A DNA stretch of 64,000 nt from Nitrospira sp. (lineage in GTDB: Bacteria > Nitrospirota > Nitrospiria > Nitrospirales > Nitrospiraceae): assembly GCA_005116955.1 (NCBI GenBank), contig SWDI01000003.1:369335-433334 (forward strand). Direction: 5' to 3'. The stretch's first letter is position 1. Every line of letters starts with the position of its first letter. Made by a program: the position numbers and the translations under genes. A model generated the notes under the pieces. That model was not told where the DNA came from, did no database searches, and saw only the letters and a list, made by a program, of their open reading frames with translations. This document shows positions 23,745-33,042 of the stretch, one piece after another.

Positions 23745-24743
23745 CTACCGGCCCGGCTGCAGATGGACGATCGTCCCGTTTTCGCCGCTCGCCCACCCAT
23801 GCATGGCGTCTGGAAAACTGAGGCCGAAGAGCGAGGACGAGGCGATCGATTTCCCCTCGCTCCAGGTCTGACCTGCATCGGTCGTCCGATAGAGCGTCCC
23901 TCGCTCGCCGACGATCCAACCTTCTTGTGGGCTGGTGAAACGCACCTTCAGCAAATCCGTGAGTCGCGTACAGGTCGTTCCGCAGGGTAAGGTCAGATCA
24001 ACCCATTTGGCACCACGATCCGTCGTCTGAAATAAAGCTCCCGCATTACCAACCGCCCAGCCGGTCGTGGAATCGGTGAAAAAGACATCGAACAAGGTCA
24101 CCGCGTGCTGCATTTCTTGCGAAGTCCAGGTGACGCCCCCATCATCCGTCGAAAGGACAGTACCCAAGGCTCCGACAACCGTGCCTTGCTGGTCATTGAG
24201 AAAATGCGCCGCATAGAGCGTCGCCGTCGTGCCGCTCACCTGCTCCACCCAATGCTGGCCGCCGTCCGTCGTACGAAGGATCGTACCAGCTCCCCCGACC
24301 ACCCATCCGACATCTGAGGACGTGAAGTAGACTGCGTACAATGCCTGCTGAGTATCCAGGTGTTGTGGAAGCCAGGACTCTCCCCCGTTCGTCGAGCGGC
24401 TCAGAAATCCCCCAGCCCCCGTCACCCATCCTTTCAAGGAGTCGGCAAAAAATACCGACGTTAACAACGTAGACGTTCCGCTCACCACCCGCTTCCATTT
24501 TTTCCCGCCATCGGTGGTTTTCAGGATGGTGCCTCCGCTTCCTACCACCCACCCATTCTGGAGCGTAGGAAACTGAATACTCATCAAGGTTGATTTTGTG
24601 TTACTCGCCTGGGCGGTGACGAAATTGTTGGAGTCTGTGCTCCCGGCTGATTGAGGAAGCAGAACAATCATACCGAGCAGGAACAACAGTGTCGCGACAC
24701 TGTTCCGACGATGAGCACGACCGAGAGGAAACCACACCAGCAT
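23745..24743 (-). CDS. Exported Ycf48/Hcf136-like beta-propeller
   Basis: A 332-residue propeller of the photosystem-II assembly factor Ycf48/HCF136 type (BNR-like). There are about six repeats of GWVVGSGGTILKTTDGGKKW, GWVTGAGGFLSRSTNGGESW, GWIVGERGTLYRTTDAGQTW form. In non-photosynthetic bacteria these are cell-surface or periplasmic proteins of unknown role. An N-terminal hydrophobic signal is present (VATLLFLLGMIVLLPQSAG). Its ATG overlaps the stop of the IPT gene (TAATG at 24745-24741), so the two are translationally coupled. Confidence 0.88.
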   Translation of the reverse strand: MLVWFPLGRAHRRNSVATLLFLLGMIVLLPQSAGSTDSNNFVTAQASNTKSTLMSIQFPTLQNGWVVGSGGTILKTTDGGKKWKRVVSGTSTLLTSVFFADSLKGWVTGAGGFLSRSTNGGESWLPQHLDTQQALYAVYFTSSDVGWVVGGAGTILRTTDGGQHWVEQVSGTTATLYAAHFLNDQQGTVVGALGTVLSTDDGGVTWTSQEMQHAVTLFDVFFTDSTTGWAVGNAGALFQTTDRGAKWVDLTLPCGTTCTRLTDLLKVRFTSPQEGWIVGERGTLYRTTDAGQTWSEGKSIASSSLFGLSFPDAMHGWASGENGTIVHLQPGR

Positions 24744-26461
24744 TATTGATTGGTACTCGCATCAGGTCTATTGTTATTCCAGTAGCCTGTGTCGGGAAGC
24801 CCTGTTGCTTCGATGGTAAACGGTCCGGCTTCAAGCGTGATCCACTTCTTCGGCGAACAACACGTTCCATCAAGCAGCAGATCCCATGATCCCCGGCGCA
24901 CGACCAACGGGCCGGTCGCCAGATTATCAAAAAACTCACCCCTCTTCCCGATCCCGTAAAGGTTACGGTGCGGGACCTTCACGATGATCTCCTCATCGGT
25001 CCATGACTGAACCAGTGCGGCGGCGCCGTTAAACAACACTTCAGTCCGCGAGACGTTGGAGATGACATTTTGACTTTCGCCTGGTTCATTGATTTCGACA
25101 TCAGCTCGCCGCTTGTAGGCTTTCTGGTTCAATCCCAAATCAGCATGTTCAGCGGTCTTGAGAAACGTTCCAAACCCCCGGCCTTTGATCGTCACCGTGG
25201 CATCCAACCCGGCGGCTTGAGGTTCATACGATTCAATGACCGGCGTGACGAGCGTGAAGTCCCCGGCTTCGATGGCGAGGGTACCCCGCTCGGCACAACA
25301 GAGCCCGCCGATGTTTGGTGTGTTGGCGCTCCGGTGAATAACGACCTTGCCGGTTTTCGCGCTGAACGGTACCCACACATCGATTCGGTCGTCGTTCCAG
25401 CGATAGATCACTGCCGGCACCCCGCCGATTTCGACGCGATTCTCACCAGTATTGAAATCCATGAAATTGTAGGGCGTCGCCCCGCCCTCTGAGTAAAACC
25501 CAAAGTGCTCACCGTTAATACGCAGCAACGTCCCAATGGGCGCGCTGGCAGGACTCATGGAAATGACGCGAGGAACGTGAACCGTAAACGGTGCGAGTAC
25601 GCGTTCCCGTCCTTGATATTTCAGCACAAGCGGACCCGATTCCGCATCAAGCGGGACATGGAAGACAATAATGTCGTCTTTCCATTGATCGATGATCACC
25701 GGCCGTCCCCCGATCAGGACCGCATCATCCACCAGCTCTTTGGTATTCCCAAACCCCTGGCCGAACAAGACCACTTTCGTACCAACCGGTCCACTAACCG
25801 GGTCCACTCGAATGGACGGAATCAGAGTCAGCGGAACGGCATTGCTCACAGCATACTCGACCGGAGCACAACATGATCCGTCCGGAAGTGGATCAGAAGA
25901 GGCCAGTCGGACCGCCACATCCCCGCTCACCGCGTTCGTCGGAATTTCAAGCTCGATCTTGTCGTCTCTCCACCGCTTGGGACGCACCACCACCCCGTCA
26001 ACCAGCACATCATTGACACCAAACATGGTATTCGGATCGCGCGCGCCAGCCGAAAGCCCAAAATGATGACCGGTGATCTGAAGAGTCATCCCCCGTTCCG
26101 CTTCCGTCGGCGTAATGGTCTCAATCCGTGGCATCGCGAGATTCACAAATCCGGCGAGCAATTTCTTCTTTCCGATCAGCACCTCGACAAACCCGCTGGT
26201 CGCCTTGAGGGGAACCTTGACCTCAATCACTTCCCGGTCCCATCGCTGGACCAACGCCGATACCCCATTCACAGTGACTCTATTAAATTGGGGCGACTTG
26301 AACGTGCCAAATCCTTTTCCGCTTAGCACCAACGTCGCGCCAGGCGACACAGACCGAGTGGACAGCTCAATACCCGTCTTCCCGGCATGAGAGAGAGAGA
26401 TCGTTCCCCCAGCAGAGATAACACACGAGAGGAAGAGTACCGTGATGACAACTCTATTCAT
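24743..26461 (-). CDS. Secreted IPT/TIG multidomain protein
   Basis: A 572-residue exported protein with an N-terminal signal peptide and five IPT/TIG-like immunoglobulin-fold domains, each opening with a P-x-S/G-x-GTxVxIxGxGFG motif (SPGATLVLSGKGFGTFKSPQ, VGTKVVLFGQGFGNTKELVD, DATVTIKGRGFGTFL) and ending WxDDxIxVxVP. Three domains contain a vicinal cysteine pair in a repeated context: DGSCCAP, GGLCCAE and DGTCCSP. Such proteins are usually surface or matrix proteins. It starts at ATG 26461 and is coupled to the Ycf48-like gene. Confidence 0.82.
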   Translation of the reverse strand: MNRVVITVLFLSCVISAGGTISLSHAGKTGIELSTRSVSPGATLVLSGKGFGTFKSPQFNRVTVNGVSALVQRWDREVIEVKVPLKATSGFVEVLIGKKKLLAGFVNLAMPRIETITPTEAERGMTLQITGHHFGLSAGARDPNTMFGVNDVLVDGVVVRPKRWRDDKIELEIPTNAVSGDVAVRLASSDPLPDGSCCAPVEYAVSNAVPLTLIPSIRVDPVSGPVGTKVVLFGQGFGNTKELVDDAVLIGGRPVIIDQWKDDIIVFHVPLDAESGPLVLKYQGRERVLAPFTVHVPRVISMSPASAPIGTLLRINGEHFGFYSEGGATPYNFMDFNTGENRVEIGGVPAVIYRWNDDRIDVWVPFSAKTGKVVIHRSANTPNIGGLCCAERGTLAIEAGDFTLVTPVIESYEPQAAGLDATVTIKGRGFGTFLKTAEHADLGLNQKAYKRRADVEINEPGESQNVISNVSRTEVLFNGAAALVQSWTDEEIIVKVPHRNLYGIGKRGEFFDNLATGPLVVRRGSWDLLLDGTCCSPKKWITLEAGPFTIEATGLPDTGYWNNNRPDASTNQ

Positions 26462-26544
26462 CGATGGCCTATTGGGAAGGAGGGAGACAAGCTTGGGACC
26501 ACATCAAAAGCATAGTCGACTTTAACAAGCGTTTTTTTTAAGAG

Positions 26545-27546
26545 TCAAGTGTGCGAGGCGGGGTGCTGGGCGATGGAATCTGTCGTCGTTGAGAACGCAT
26601 CGACGGCCTGGCCTCGCTGGTCTTTGACATAGACGCTGCCTTTCAAGGCCTTGGCTCGTTTCTTCAGTTCTGAGGCAATTTTGCTCACGTCGCCGGGATG
26701 GGCAATCTGGGACCGCTCATTGGTGACGACGGCAATTGAAAGACTCATGATCGGGAACTGTTCTTTATTTCCCCGACGATCCACAGAATCGATGTAGCCC
26801 TTGAGGCGATCTTCACGGTCGTAGAAATCAGGAATCACGAGATCAAATCGTTTGATGACGGTTTGGCAGATCGCATCGATGGTCTGCGGCCGACTCATGA
26901 AGACAAAATCGTCTCCCCCGACATGGCCGACAAACCCTTCCGGGCCAGCCAGTTCTCCCACCACCGTCGTGAGGATGCGACAGGCCACGATGAGCACTTC
27001 GTCTCCACGTCCATAGCCGTAACGATCGTTGAAAGACTTGAAATTGTCGATATCGACATAGGCGAGCGCAAAGGGCTGTTTGCTTTGAATCCTGGAGGTC
27101 GTTTCAAACAGGATGGTGGTATTACCCGGGAGGCGGGTGAGAGGATTCGCATCCAGCGAACGGGTCAGACGACTGAGACAGAGGCGGATGCGATGCACGA
27201 CGTCTTCCACGCGATAGGGGATCGTGATGAAATCGTCCACTCCCAATGCACTCCAGTCGATATCGTTGAGTCGGCAGTCCCGGACAACGACGATGAGAGG
27301 CAGGCGACCTAGGAAAGCATCGAGCTTGAGATTGCGTGTGAGTGTTTCCACGGAGTGGCCCCCGGTTCCTTCGGCAGCCAGAATGAGACAAGGTGGATCG
27401 TGGACAAGCTCATGCAGCGCGAGATCGGGTAGATTGCCTTCCACGACCTCGAAACCGGCCTTCTCCAATGCGGCAGTCATCGTTAGGGCAGGAGTGAGCT
27501 CGTGATGGAGGAGCAGAATTCTCCGGCCTGCCATAGAGCGGTTCAT
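26545..27546 (-). CDS. Diguanylate cyclase with degenerate receiver domain
   Basis: Residues 1-125 have a response-regulator fold but lack the phosphoacceptor Asp: the strand normally ending in Asp reads PCLILAAEG and the N-terminal acidic pair is HHE. The C-terminal domain is GGDEF: ANPLTRLPGN, FALAYVDIDNFKSFNDRYGY and FVGHVGGDDFVFM. GGDDF is compatible with cyclase activity (c-di-GMP synthesis). The likely function is c-di-GMP signalling controlled by something other than phosphorylation. Its ATG overlaps the HDOD stop (ATGA). Confidence 0.85.
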   Translation of the reverse strand: MNRSMAGRRILLLHHELTPALTMTAALEKAGFEVVEGNLPDLALHELVHDPPCLILAAEGTGGHSVETLTRNLKLDAFLGRLPLIVVVRDCRLNDIDWSALGVDDFITIPYRVEDVVHRIRLCLSRLTRSLDANPLTRLPGNTTILFETTSRIQSKQPFALAYVDIDNFKSFNDRYGYGRGDEVLIVACRILTTVVGELAGPEGFVGHVGGDDFVFMSRPQTIDAICQTVIKRFDLVIPDFYDREDRLKGYIDSVDRRGNKEQFPIMSLSIAVVTNERSQIAHPGDVSKIASELKKRAKALKGSVYVKDQRGQAVDAFSTTTDSIAQHPASHT

Positions 27547-28382
27547 AGATAGTCGTCAATGGTCGAGAACTCGTTTGCGGCCTTGTCGATGCATTCCGCC
27601 AGCCGCGGCTCATCGAGTCCGACCATATCCCAGGCGGCCCTCGATAGAGGTGGAATCAGATCATCTCCCGGGTTTCCACAGGCCAGCCCTTTGACCAGGA
27701 TATCGGCCACATGGACGATGGCTGTCTGCAGCTTGGCTTCCTTAGCGAGGGCCGGATCATGGTGGAAGAGGATCGGCTCGCGGAGCGTGACCGGCAAATG
27801 CCAAGCGTTTGCCAGGCAGCCCCCGATATCCGCATGAGAGAGGCCCGTGAGTTCCTGCTCCACTTCGAAGAGTGAACGGTCGGCTCTGGTTTTCAGAGCG
27901 TCTTTGATGCTATCCCCCACATCAGGCCATTTAACGTAGAGCACGACTTTCCCAATGTCATGGAGCAAGCCTGAGACGAAAAGTTCTTCAGGATTCTTGA
28001 TCTCCAGCCTGGTTGCCAGGAGATTGGCGGTAATGGCCACACCCAAAGAATGTCGCCACAACTGGTCCATGCCGGCCTCTTTCATGATGCTGAGCGCCGA
28101 GGCACAGAGTGTCAGCCCCTTGACCACATTAAAGCCCAGCACGATCACGGCGTGGGTGACCGAGCCGATGCGGGAGGGAAACCCGTAAAACGGTGAATTG
28201 GCGAGCCTCAGAACTTTCGCCGCAAGCACTTGATCCTTTTCGATGATGGAGCCGATCTCCTCAGTCGAGACAGTTGGACGACCGATCATGGCGGCAAGCC
28301 GCTGCACGACATGAGGAAGCGTGGGAAGGTCTCCGAGCTTCTCAATCCTGTTGCGCAGGTCTGTCGGATGGAAGGTGGTCAT
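27543..28382 (-). CDS. HDOD-domain signalling protein
   Basis: A 279-residue HDOD protein: LPTLPHVVQRLAAMIGRP, then SIIEKDQVLAAKVLRLANSP and FYGFPSRIGSVTHAVIVLGF, which is the conserved HDOD opening, then LLHDIGKVVLYVKWPD and ETGLSHADIGGCLANAW-like helices. HDOD domains are HD-like but usually non-catalytic signalling modules. ATGA overlaps with both neighbours show it is the middle of a three-gene operon. Confidence 0.9.
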   Translation of the reverse strand: MTTFHPTDLRNRIEKLGDLPTLPHVVQRLAAMIGRPTVSTEEIGSIIEKDQVLAAKVLRLANSPFYGFPSRIGSVTHAVIVLGFNVVKGLTLCASALSIMKEAGMDQLWRHSLGVAITANLLATRLEIKNPEELFVSGLLHDIGKVVLYVKWPDVGDSIKDALKTRADRSLFEVEQELTGLSHADIGGCLANAWHLPVTLREPILFHHDPALAKEAKLQTAIVHVADILVKGLACGNPGDDLIPPLSRAAWDMVGLDEPRLAECIDKAANEFSTIDDYL

Positions 28383-28714
28383 GTTGCCTGAGGCCCCTCG
28401 GTCACGGATGCCATGCCATGGGTGGCACGCAAATGCGTGCGGAGAGTCAGGAGGATCAGTTGCTGAATGGGATCTTGAGCGACCTGTCGAAACCGATGAT
28501 CAAGTTCGGCTTCCAATTCCGCCAGGGTTTTTCCGTCTGAATCCAGGGCATCGCCCTCCACATAGACCGACGTCAACTCCATCTGTCGAAGCCGTTCGAT
28601 CATAGCGGCATCCAAGATCGTTCCGGTCGCCACAATGGGGAGTCCATTGGCACTCACCACTGGTTTTGCCAAAACCATGTCCGGCAACAGCTCATGGGGG
28701 ACCACTCGTTTCAT
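28379..28714 (-). CDS. Small protein with HD-GYP-associated N-terminal domain
   Basis: About 111 residues from the ATG at 28714. The conserved segment LLPDMVLAKPVVSANGLPIV, then ATGTILDAAMIERLRQ, then VYVEG is the small beta domain that precedes HD-GYP or HDOD domains in other proteins. Here it is a separate protein, whose stop overlaps the HDOD start (ATGA), so it may dock onto the HDOD protein. It is the first gene of the operon. Confidence 0.75.
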   Translation of the reverse strand: MKRVVPHELLPDMVLAKPVVSANGLPIVATGTILDAAMIERLRQMELTSVYVEGDALDSDGKTLAELEAELDHRFRQVAQDPIQQLILLTLRTHLRATHGMASVTEGPQAT

Positions 28715-28973
28715 CAGTCTTGGTTCCCTGACAATTTGTTTACATTCCACCCTGTTGCGAATCGCCTCAACCGAACGACTGAAGCAAGAGAGTCTTCCGA
28801 CCGTCATCCTCTTATCGGACTCACTGCATTATTTCTAAAGGAATTCTTCGATTGAGGTGATCCGTTGCCAGAAGGGGGAGCAGCGAGATGTGCACTGGTG
28901 CAACGAGGGAATAGATGAAAGTGTGCGTGCCCATAAGCCCGACTATCCCGCGCGGGCAGAGCCGACAGCTGGA

Positions 28974-29435
28974 CTACTTGGCAAGTTCCACGATCAATTC
29001 AATTTCCACGGGAGCCTGGCGGGGAAGTTCAGCGGCACCGACGGCAACACGAGCATGCCGGCCTGCGTCTCCGAATAGTGACACGAGCAAATCTGAGGCG
29101 CCGTTAAGCACTTGAGGTTGATCCGTAAACCCAGGTGCAGAGGCGATATGGCCGACCATTTTGACGATCCGCTTCACGCGATCGAGAGAACCGGCTTCCT
29201 GTCGAATGATACTTAATCCATTCAGCACGGCCACTCGTGCGGCTTCCATCCCCTGATCGATAGACAGATTCTGCCCAAGCTTGCCGGTCATGATGAGCTG
29301 CCCATCGCGCGAGGGTAGCACACCGGAGAGAAACAACAAGTCACCCGTCCTGACGGCCGGCACATAGTTAGCAACGGGCTTTGGAGGAGCCGGTAATGCA
29401 AGTCCCAGCTGTGTTAACTTCTGTTCATACGACAT
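28974..29435 (-). CDS. ridA: RidA family protein (YjgF/YER057c)
   Basis: RidA proteins hydrolyse reactive enamine/imine intermediates. The 153-residue protein has the family core LLFLSGVLPSRDGQLIMTGK, then EAARVAVLNGLSIIRQEAGS, LDRVKRIVKMVGHIASAPGF and HARVAVGAAELPRQAPVEIE with the Arg that binds the substrate carboxylate. It is longer than typical RidA and belongs to the group sometimes annotated as the RidA-like YabJ/Rid7 type. It is the last gene of the minus-strand run. Confidence 0.88.
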   Translation of the reverse strand: MSYEQKLTQLGLALPAPPKPVANYVPAVRTGDLLFLSGVLPSRDGQLIMTGKLGQNLSIDQGMEAARVAVLNGLSIIRQEAGSLDRVKRIVKMVGHIASAPGFTDQPQVLNGASDLLVSLFGDAGRHARVAVGAAELPRQAPVEIELIVELAK

Positions 29436-29469
29436 CGCTGACCCGTCCCCTGCTCCTCACCCTTTACGA

Positions 29470-30627
29470 CTACCCTAGTCTGAGCGCATCCAAGAAACTC
29501 TCACCAACCGGCAATCGTTCGGCTTGAAGTGCCTCCACAATGGTCTGCCCCACATCGGCGGCGGTTGATCGACTTCCCAAATCGACGCCTTGGGCCAACT
29601 TGGGGCCGGTCACGAAGACCGGCACATATTCTCGAGTGGAGGTCCGTCCCGGCAATGAGAAATCTCGTCCATGATCACCCGTTATGATCACCATATCGCC
29701 GAGGCGCAACTTCTCGAACAAATCGGGAAGGCGACGATCACATTCTTGCAGGGCGGTGGCCGACTGTCCAGCATCTTCCGACAGCAGATCCAGACTGGCA
29801 CAGATGAGACCGCGAGGCATCATATTCAACATGCCGATCACTTCATCCACCGCCACCATCGCCGAGGCTACCGGGAGGGCCTTGGTAAACCCGCGCCCAC
29901 TGAAAAGGTCATAGATCTTTCCGACTCCCATCGCGATCTGGCCGGAGCGATTCAAGACATCCAACATCGTCACACCCGGCGGTTCGCTCACATAGTCCCT
30001 TCGTCCGACTTGAGGCCGAAGCAAATCATGCCCACCGATGACCGGCTGCCCGACGACACGAATGAGCATCCCCGCATCCTTCACCGCTTTCCGAATCTCC
30101 CGACATCGCTGTTGGAATTCCACCGGTGCCATGAGTGATTCATGCATGGCAACAAAACACGTATTACCTCCATCCGTCCACAGAATAGGCGCTCCGGTCG
30201 CCATATGCTCCATACTATGTCGGCGAAACATCACCCCCATGGGCGAGAGACCTCGGCCGATCGACTTTCTGCCTAAGAGCTGTTCCAGGACATCAACGAT
30301 CTTGGTGGGGACGCCAGAGCTGCAGACCTTCGCGGCTTCCTTCTGAATCACCCCACTGATTTCCCAGTATCCGACAACCGAATCTTTACCCGGCGAGGCA
30401 AATCCCAGTCGGCCAAAAGATCCGTTCGGTTGGACCATGGTCCGTACGCCCTTGATCGGAGCAATCTGCCCTAGACCCAGCATCTCCAAATTGGGCACAC
30501 TCAGGCCATCGACCGTCTCAGCCAGATGCATGAGTGTGTTTGCATCAGCATCGCCATAGTCGACCGCATCGGGTAACGCCCCGACTCCCAACCCATCGAT
30601 GACGAGAAGAATGACTCGTTTGATCAT
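29470..30627 (-). CDS. deoB: Phosphopentomutase
   Basis: DeoB interconverts ribose/deoxyribose 1- and 5-phosphate. The 385-residue metalloenzyme of the alkaline-phosphatase superfamily has ILLVIDGLGVGALPDAVDYG, DANTLMHLAETVDGL, GKDSVVGYWEISGVI and VIITGDHGRDFSLPGRTSTR, which carry the metal ligands (Asp, His, Asp/His). It sits 35 bases upstream of ridA on the same strand and downstream of deoC. Confidence 0.94.
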   Translation of the reverse strand: MIKRVILLVIDGLGVGALPDAVDYGDADANTLMHLAETVDGLSVPNLEMLGLGQIAPIKGVRTMVQPNGSFGRLGFASPGKDSVVGYWEISGVIQKEAAKVCSSGVPTKIVDVLEQLLGRKSIGRGLSPMGVMFRRHSMEHMATGAPILWTDGGNTCFVAMHESLMAPVEFQQRCREIRKAVKDAGMLIRVVGQPVIGGHDLLRPQVGRRDYVSEPPGVTMLDVLNRSGQIAMGVGKIYDLFSGRGFTKALPVASAMVAVDEVIGMLNMMPRGLICASLDLLSEDAGQSATALQECDRRLPDLFEKLRLGDMVIITGDHGRDFSLPGRTSTREYVPVFVTGPKLAQGVDLGSRSTAADVGQTIVEALQAERLPVGESFLDALRLG

Positions 30628-30778
30628 CCGTGCACTATACTCAATTCACCGTAGGCCTGACATAGGGGCGTATGGGACCGACAGCCAGGCCCAGAATGAC
30701 CTAGACGAGAGATGTCCTATTGTTAGGCCGGACAATCCCCCCGAGAGCAGAGGAATCCACCGCCTATCTTTCATGGTG

Positions 30779-31456
30779 CTATGTGCGTTTGTGGATTGCC
30801 GTCCGCCACTCGTCGAGGATTTTGAGACTGGCACTGGTTCCGATTCTATCAGCTCCGGCCTCGAGCATCGCCAGCGTGGTCTTCCAATCGCGAATGCCAC
30901 CAGACGCCTTCACCTTCACCCGTCCTGCAACAGTCTCCTTCAGGAGTCGGACATCCTCAACCGTTGCGCCGGCGGCCCCAAATCCGGTCGAAGTCTTCAC
31001 ATAATCCGCTCCGGCTTCGATGACTAAATTGCACGCCGTCCGTTTCTCCTGCTGCGTCAAATAGCATGTTTCGAGAATGACTTTGTGCTCGACGTTCGGG
31101 GTCGCCTTCACGACTTCTGCAATATCCGTCCGCACATAGTCGTGATCGCCTGATTTCAGTCGGCTGACATTCAGGACCATGTCCAAAACCTCCGCACCGT
31201 GAGCCACTGCGTCAACCGCTTCAGCCACTTTAGTCTGTGTGCTGTGACCCCCTAATGGAAAGCCGATGGGGATGCCGACGCGAATGCTGGAGCCAGCCAC
31301 CGCCACCACCACCTCATCAATATAGCAGGGTGGAACAAAAATCACGGTGAACCCGTTCGCTTTCGCCTCTTCGCACAACCGAAGCACCTCGACTTTTGTT
31401 GCGTCCGGCCTCAAGGCTGTATGATCAATCAGCGTAGAGAGATTCCATCCTGACAT
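30779..31456 (-). CDS. deoC: Deoxyribose-phosphate aldolase
   Basis: DeoC splits 2-deoxyribose 5-phosphate into glyceraldehyde 3-phosphate and acetaldehyde by a Schiff base. The 225-residue TIM barrel has LIDHTALRPDATKVEVLRLC, the Lys near DYVKTSTGFGAAGATVEDVR (Schiff-base Lys), and VKVKASGGIRDW. With deoB it completes deoxynucleoside catabolism. It starts four bases after mltG ends. Confidence 0.95.
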   Translation of the reverse strand: MSGWNLSTLIDHTALRPDATKVEVLRLCEEAKANGFTVIFVPPCYIDEVVVAVAGSSIRVGIPIGFPLGGHSTQTKVAEAVDAVAHGAEVLDMVLNVSRLKSGDHDYVRTDIAEVVKATPNVEHKVILETCYLTQQEKRTACNLVIEAGADYVKTSTGFGAAGATVEDVRLLKETVAGRVKVKASGGIRDWKTTLAMLEAGADRIGTSASLKILDEWRTAIHKRT

Positions 31457-31459
31457 CGT

Positions 31460-32542
31460 TTACGAAACTCCTTCTTCGTGGTGTATCTGACTGCCATCGG
31501 GGGACATCAACGTCTGCGAACGATTGCCTCGTCGGAACGGGCGCTTCTGATACTTTTCCACCGCTCTGTTATGTTCCACGAGTGTCGCGGAAAATTGATG
31601 CGTTCCGTCATTCTTTGAGACGAAATAGAGATACGCCGACGGTACCGGATACAGGGCGGCACGGATTGACTGTGCCCCAGGATTGGCAATCGGCCCGGGG
31701 GGCAAACCGGCCCACCGATACGTATTATACGGACTGGGGTGGGACAAATCTTTTCTGTGAAGGTTTCCATCGAAATTCGGCAAGCCGTAGATGACGGTTG
31801 GATCGCTCTGCAGCGGGATGCGTTTCTTTAGCCGGTTATGAAACACAGACGAGATGTGTGGGCGTTCTTCTCCCGCACCGGTTTCTTTTTCGATCACTGA
31901 CGCCAAGGTCAACACTTCATGGACCGTCAAGTGAATGTCTTTGGCCCGCGCCTGCCATTCTTGGGTCATCACCTGGCCAAGCTGGTCAACCATGACTCGC
32001 ATGACTTCTTTGGCGGTTGTCGGACGAGTCAATCGATACGTATCGGGATAGAGATACCCTTCTACCGTTTCAGCTGAGATCCCAAGAGTCTTCAGAAAGG
32101 ACTTGTCTGTGGCCAATCTGACGAACTCCGCACGATCCGTGATCCGGCGCTCAGCGAGCACATCCGCGACTTGATTGAATGTATAGCCCTCTGGAATCGT
32201 GACGGGATGAAGGACCACTCGGCCAAGGACCAGCTTCGAAAGGATGTCCGCCGGAGCCATGGCCGCATTGAGCTCATATTCTCCGGGATGAATTTTTCGG
32301 TCGGCTTCCTGGGCCTTCCCCAGCAGCAGAAAGGCGGAACGGCTCCTGATCAGCTGCTCCCGATCCAACAACACCGCAGCTTGCTGAAACGTCGCGCCTT
32401 CGGGAATGACCACAACTTTCTGTGGAGCGCGATCCGAATCGGACACGACCGGCGCCTCAGCCCATCGAATCATCTGGTACCCGGCCAATCCGGCGAGTAC
32501 GACGATCACGAGGACCACGATGAGGATGAGACGAAGCATCAT
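31460..32542 (-). CDS. mltG: Endolytic murein transglycosylase MltG
   Basis: MltG (YceG) cuts glycan strands and ends peptidoglycan elongation. It has an N-terminal membrane helix (LRLILIVVLVIVVLAGLAGYQ) and the YceG domain with VLTLASVIEKETGAG containing the catalytic Glu, then LQSDPTVIYGLPNF and YNTYRWAGLPPGPIANPG. The 360-residue length is normal. Its start overlaps the 3' end of ruvX by 86 bases. Confidence 0.93.
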   Translation of the reverse strand: MMLRLILIVVLVIVVLAGLAGYQMIRWAEAPVVSDSDRAPQKVVVIPEGATFQQAAVLLDREQLIRSRSAFLLLGKAQEADRKIHPGEYELNAAMAPADILSKLVLGRVVLHPVTIPEGYTFNQVADVLAERRITDRAEFVRLATDKSFLKTLGISAETVEGYLYPDTYRLTRPTTAKEVMRVMVDQLGQVMTQEWQARAKDIHLTVHEVLTLASVIEKETGAGEERPHISSVFHNRLKKRIPLQSDPTVIYGLPNFDGNLHRKDLSHPSPYNTYRWAGLPPGPIANPGAQSIRAALYPVPSAYLYFVSKNDGTHQFSATLVEHNRAVEKYQKRPFRRGNRSQTLMSPDGSQIHHEEGVS

Positions 32543-33038
32543 AGGCTGAACTGTCTTGGAGAGACTCCCCCCACTCTTCTAGTATCTCCTCCGAAGAGGT
32601 CTGACCGTTGTGAGTCCTCGTTGGAGTTTGAGACTCAAGGTAACTTTGCAACAAAATCGCGGCGGCCACACGATCGATTACTCCTTTGCGCTTCCTGCGA
32701 CTGACATCGGCGGCAATCAAGAGGTCCTCCGCTGACCTCGTCGTCATCCGCTCATCCCACGTCACAATCGAAACGGAAAGGGCCTCTCCTAAATGGGCGA
32801 TGAACTCGTGAACCGCTTGCACCGCCGGCCCTTCTTCACCATTGAGCCGCAACGGCAGCCCAATCAAGACTTCCTTGACCTCATGTTCCTGCACCAACTG
32901 TTCGATGTGGGCGAGATCGCGCACGAGCGTCCGACGCTCAATCGTCTCTAATGGCTGTGCCGTCCAGCCTAATTCGTCACTAAGCGCGACGCCGATTCGT
33001 TTGGTACCGTAATCGAGCGCAAGAATTCGGCTAGGCAT
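32457..33038 (-). CDS. ruvX: Holliday junction resolvase-like YqgF/RuvX
   Basis: A RuvX/YqgF RNase H-fold protein: RILALDYGTKRIGVALSDEL (first Asp), VLIGLPLRLNGEEGPAVQAV and TWDERMTTRSAEDLL (second acidic pair) then DRVAAAILLQSYLES. The core ends near residue 140; about 50 charged residues follow. ATG at 33038 is preferred to an upstream start, as it begins four bases after alaS. The tail overlaps the next gene (mltG) by 86 bases, an unusual length for this arrangement. Confidence 0.9.
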   Translation of the reverse strand: MPSRILALDYGTKRIGVALSDELGWTAQPLETIERRTLVRDLAHIEQLVQEHEVKEVLIGLPLRLNGEEGPAVQAVHEFIAHLGEALSVSIVTWDERMTTRSAEDLLIAADVSRRKRKGVIDRVAAAILLQSYLESQTPTRTHNGQTSSEEILEEWGESLQDSSAYDASSHPHRGPRDRRTRRIGRVPDDSMG

Positions 33039-33042
33039 GATT

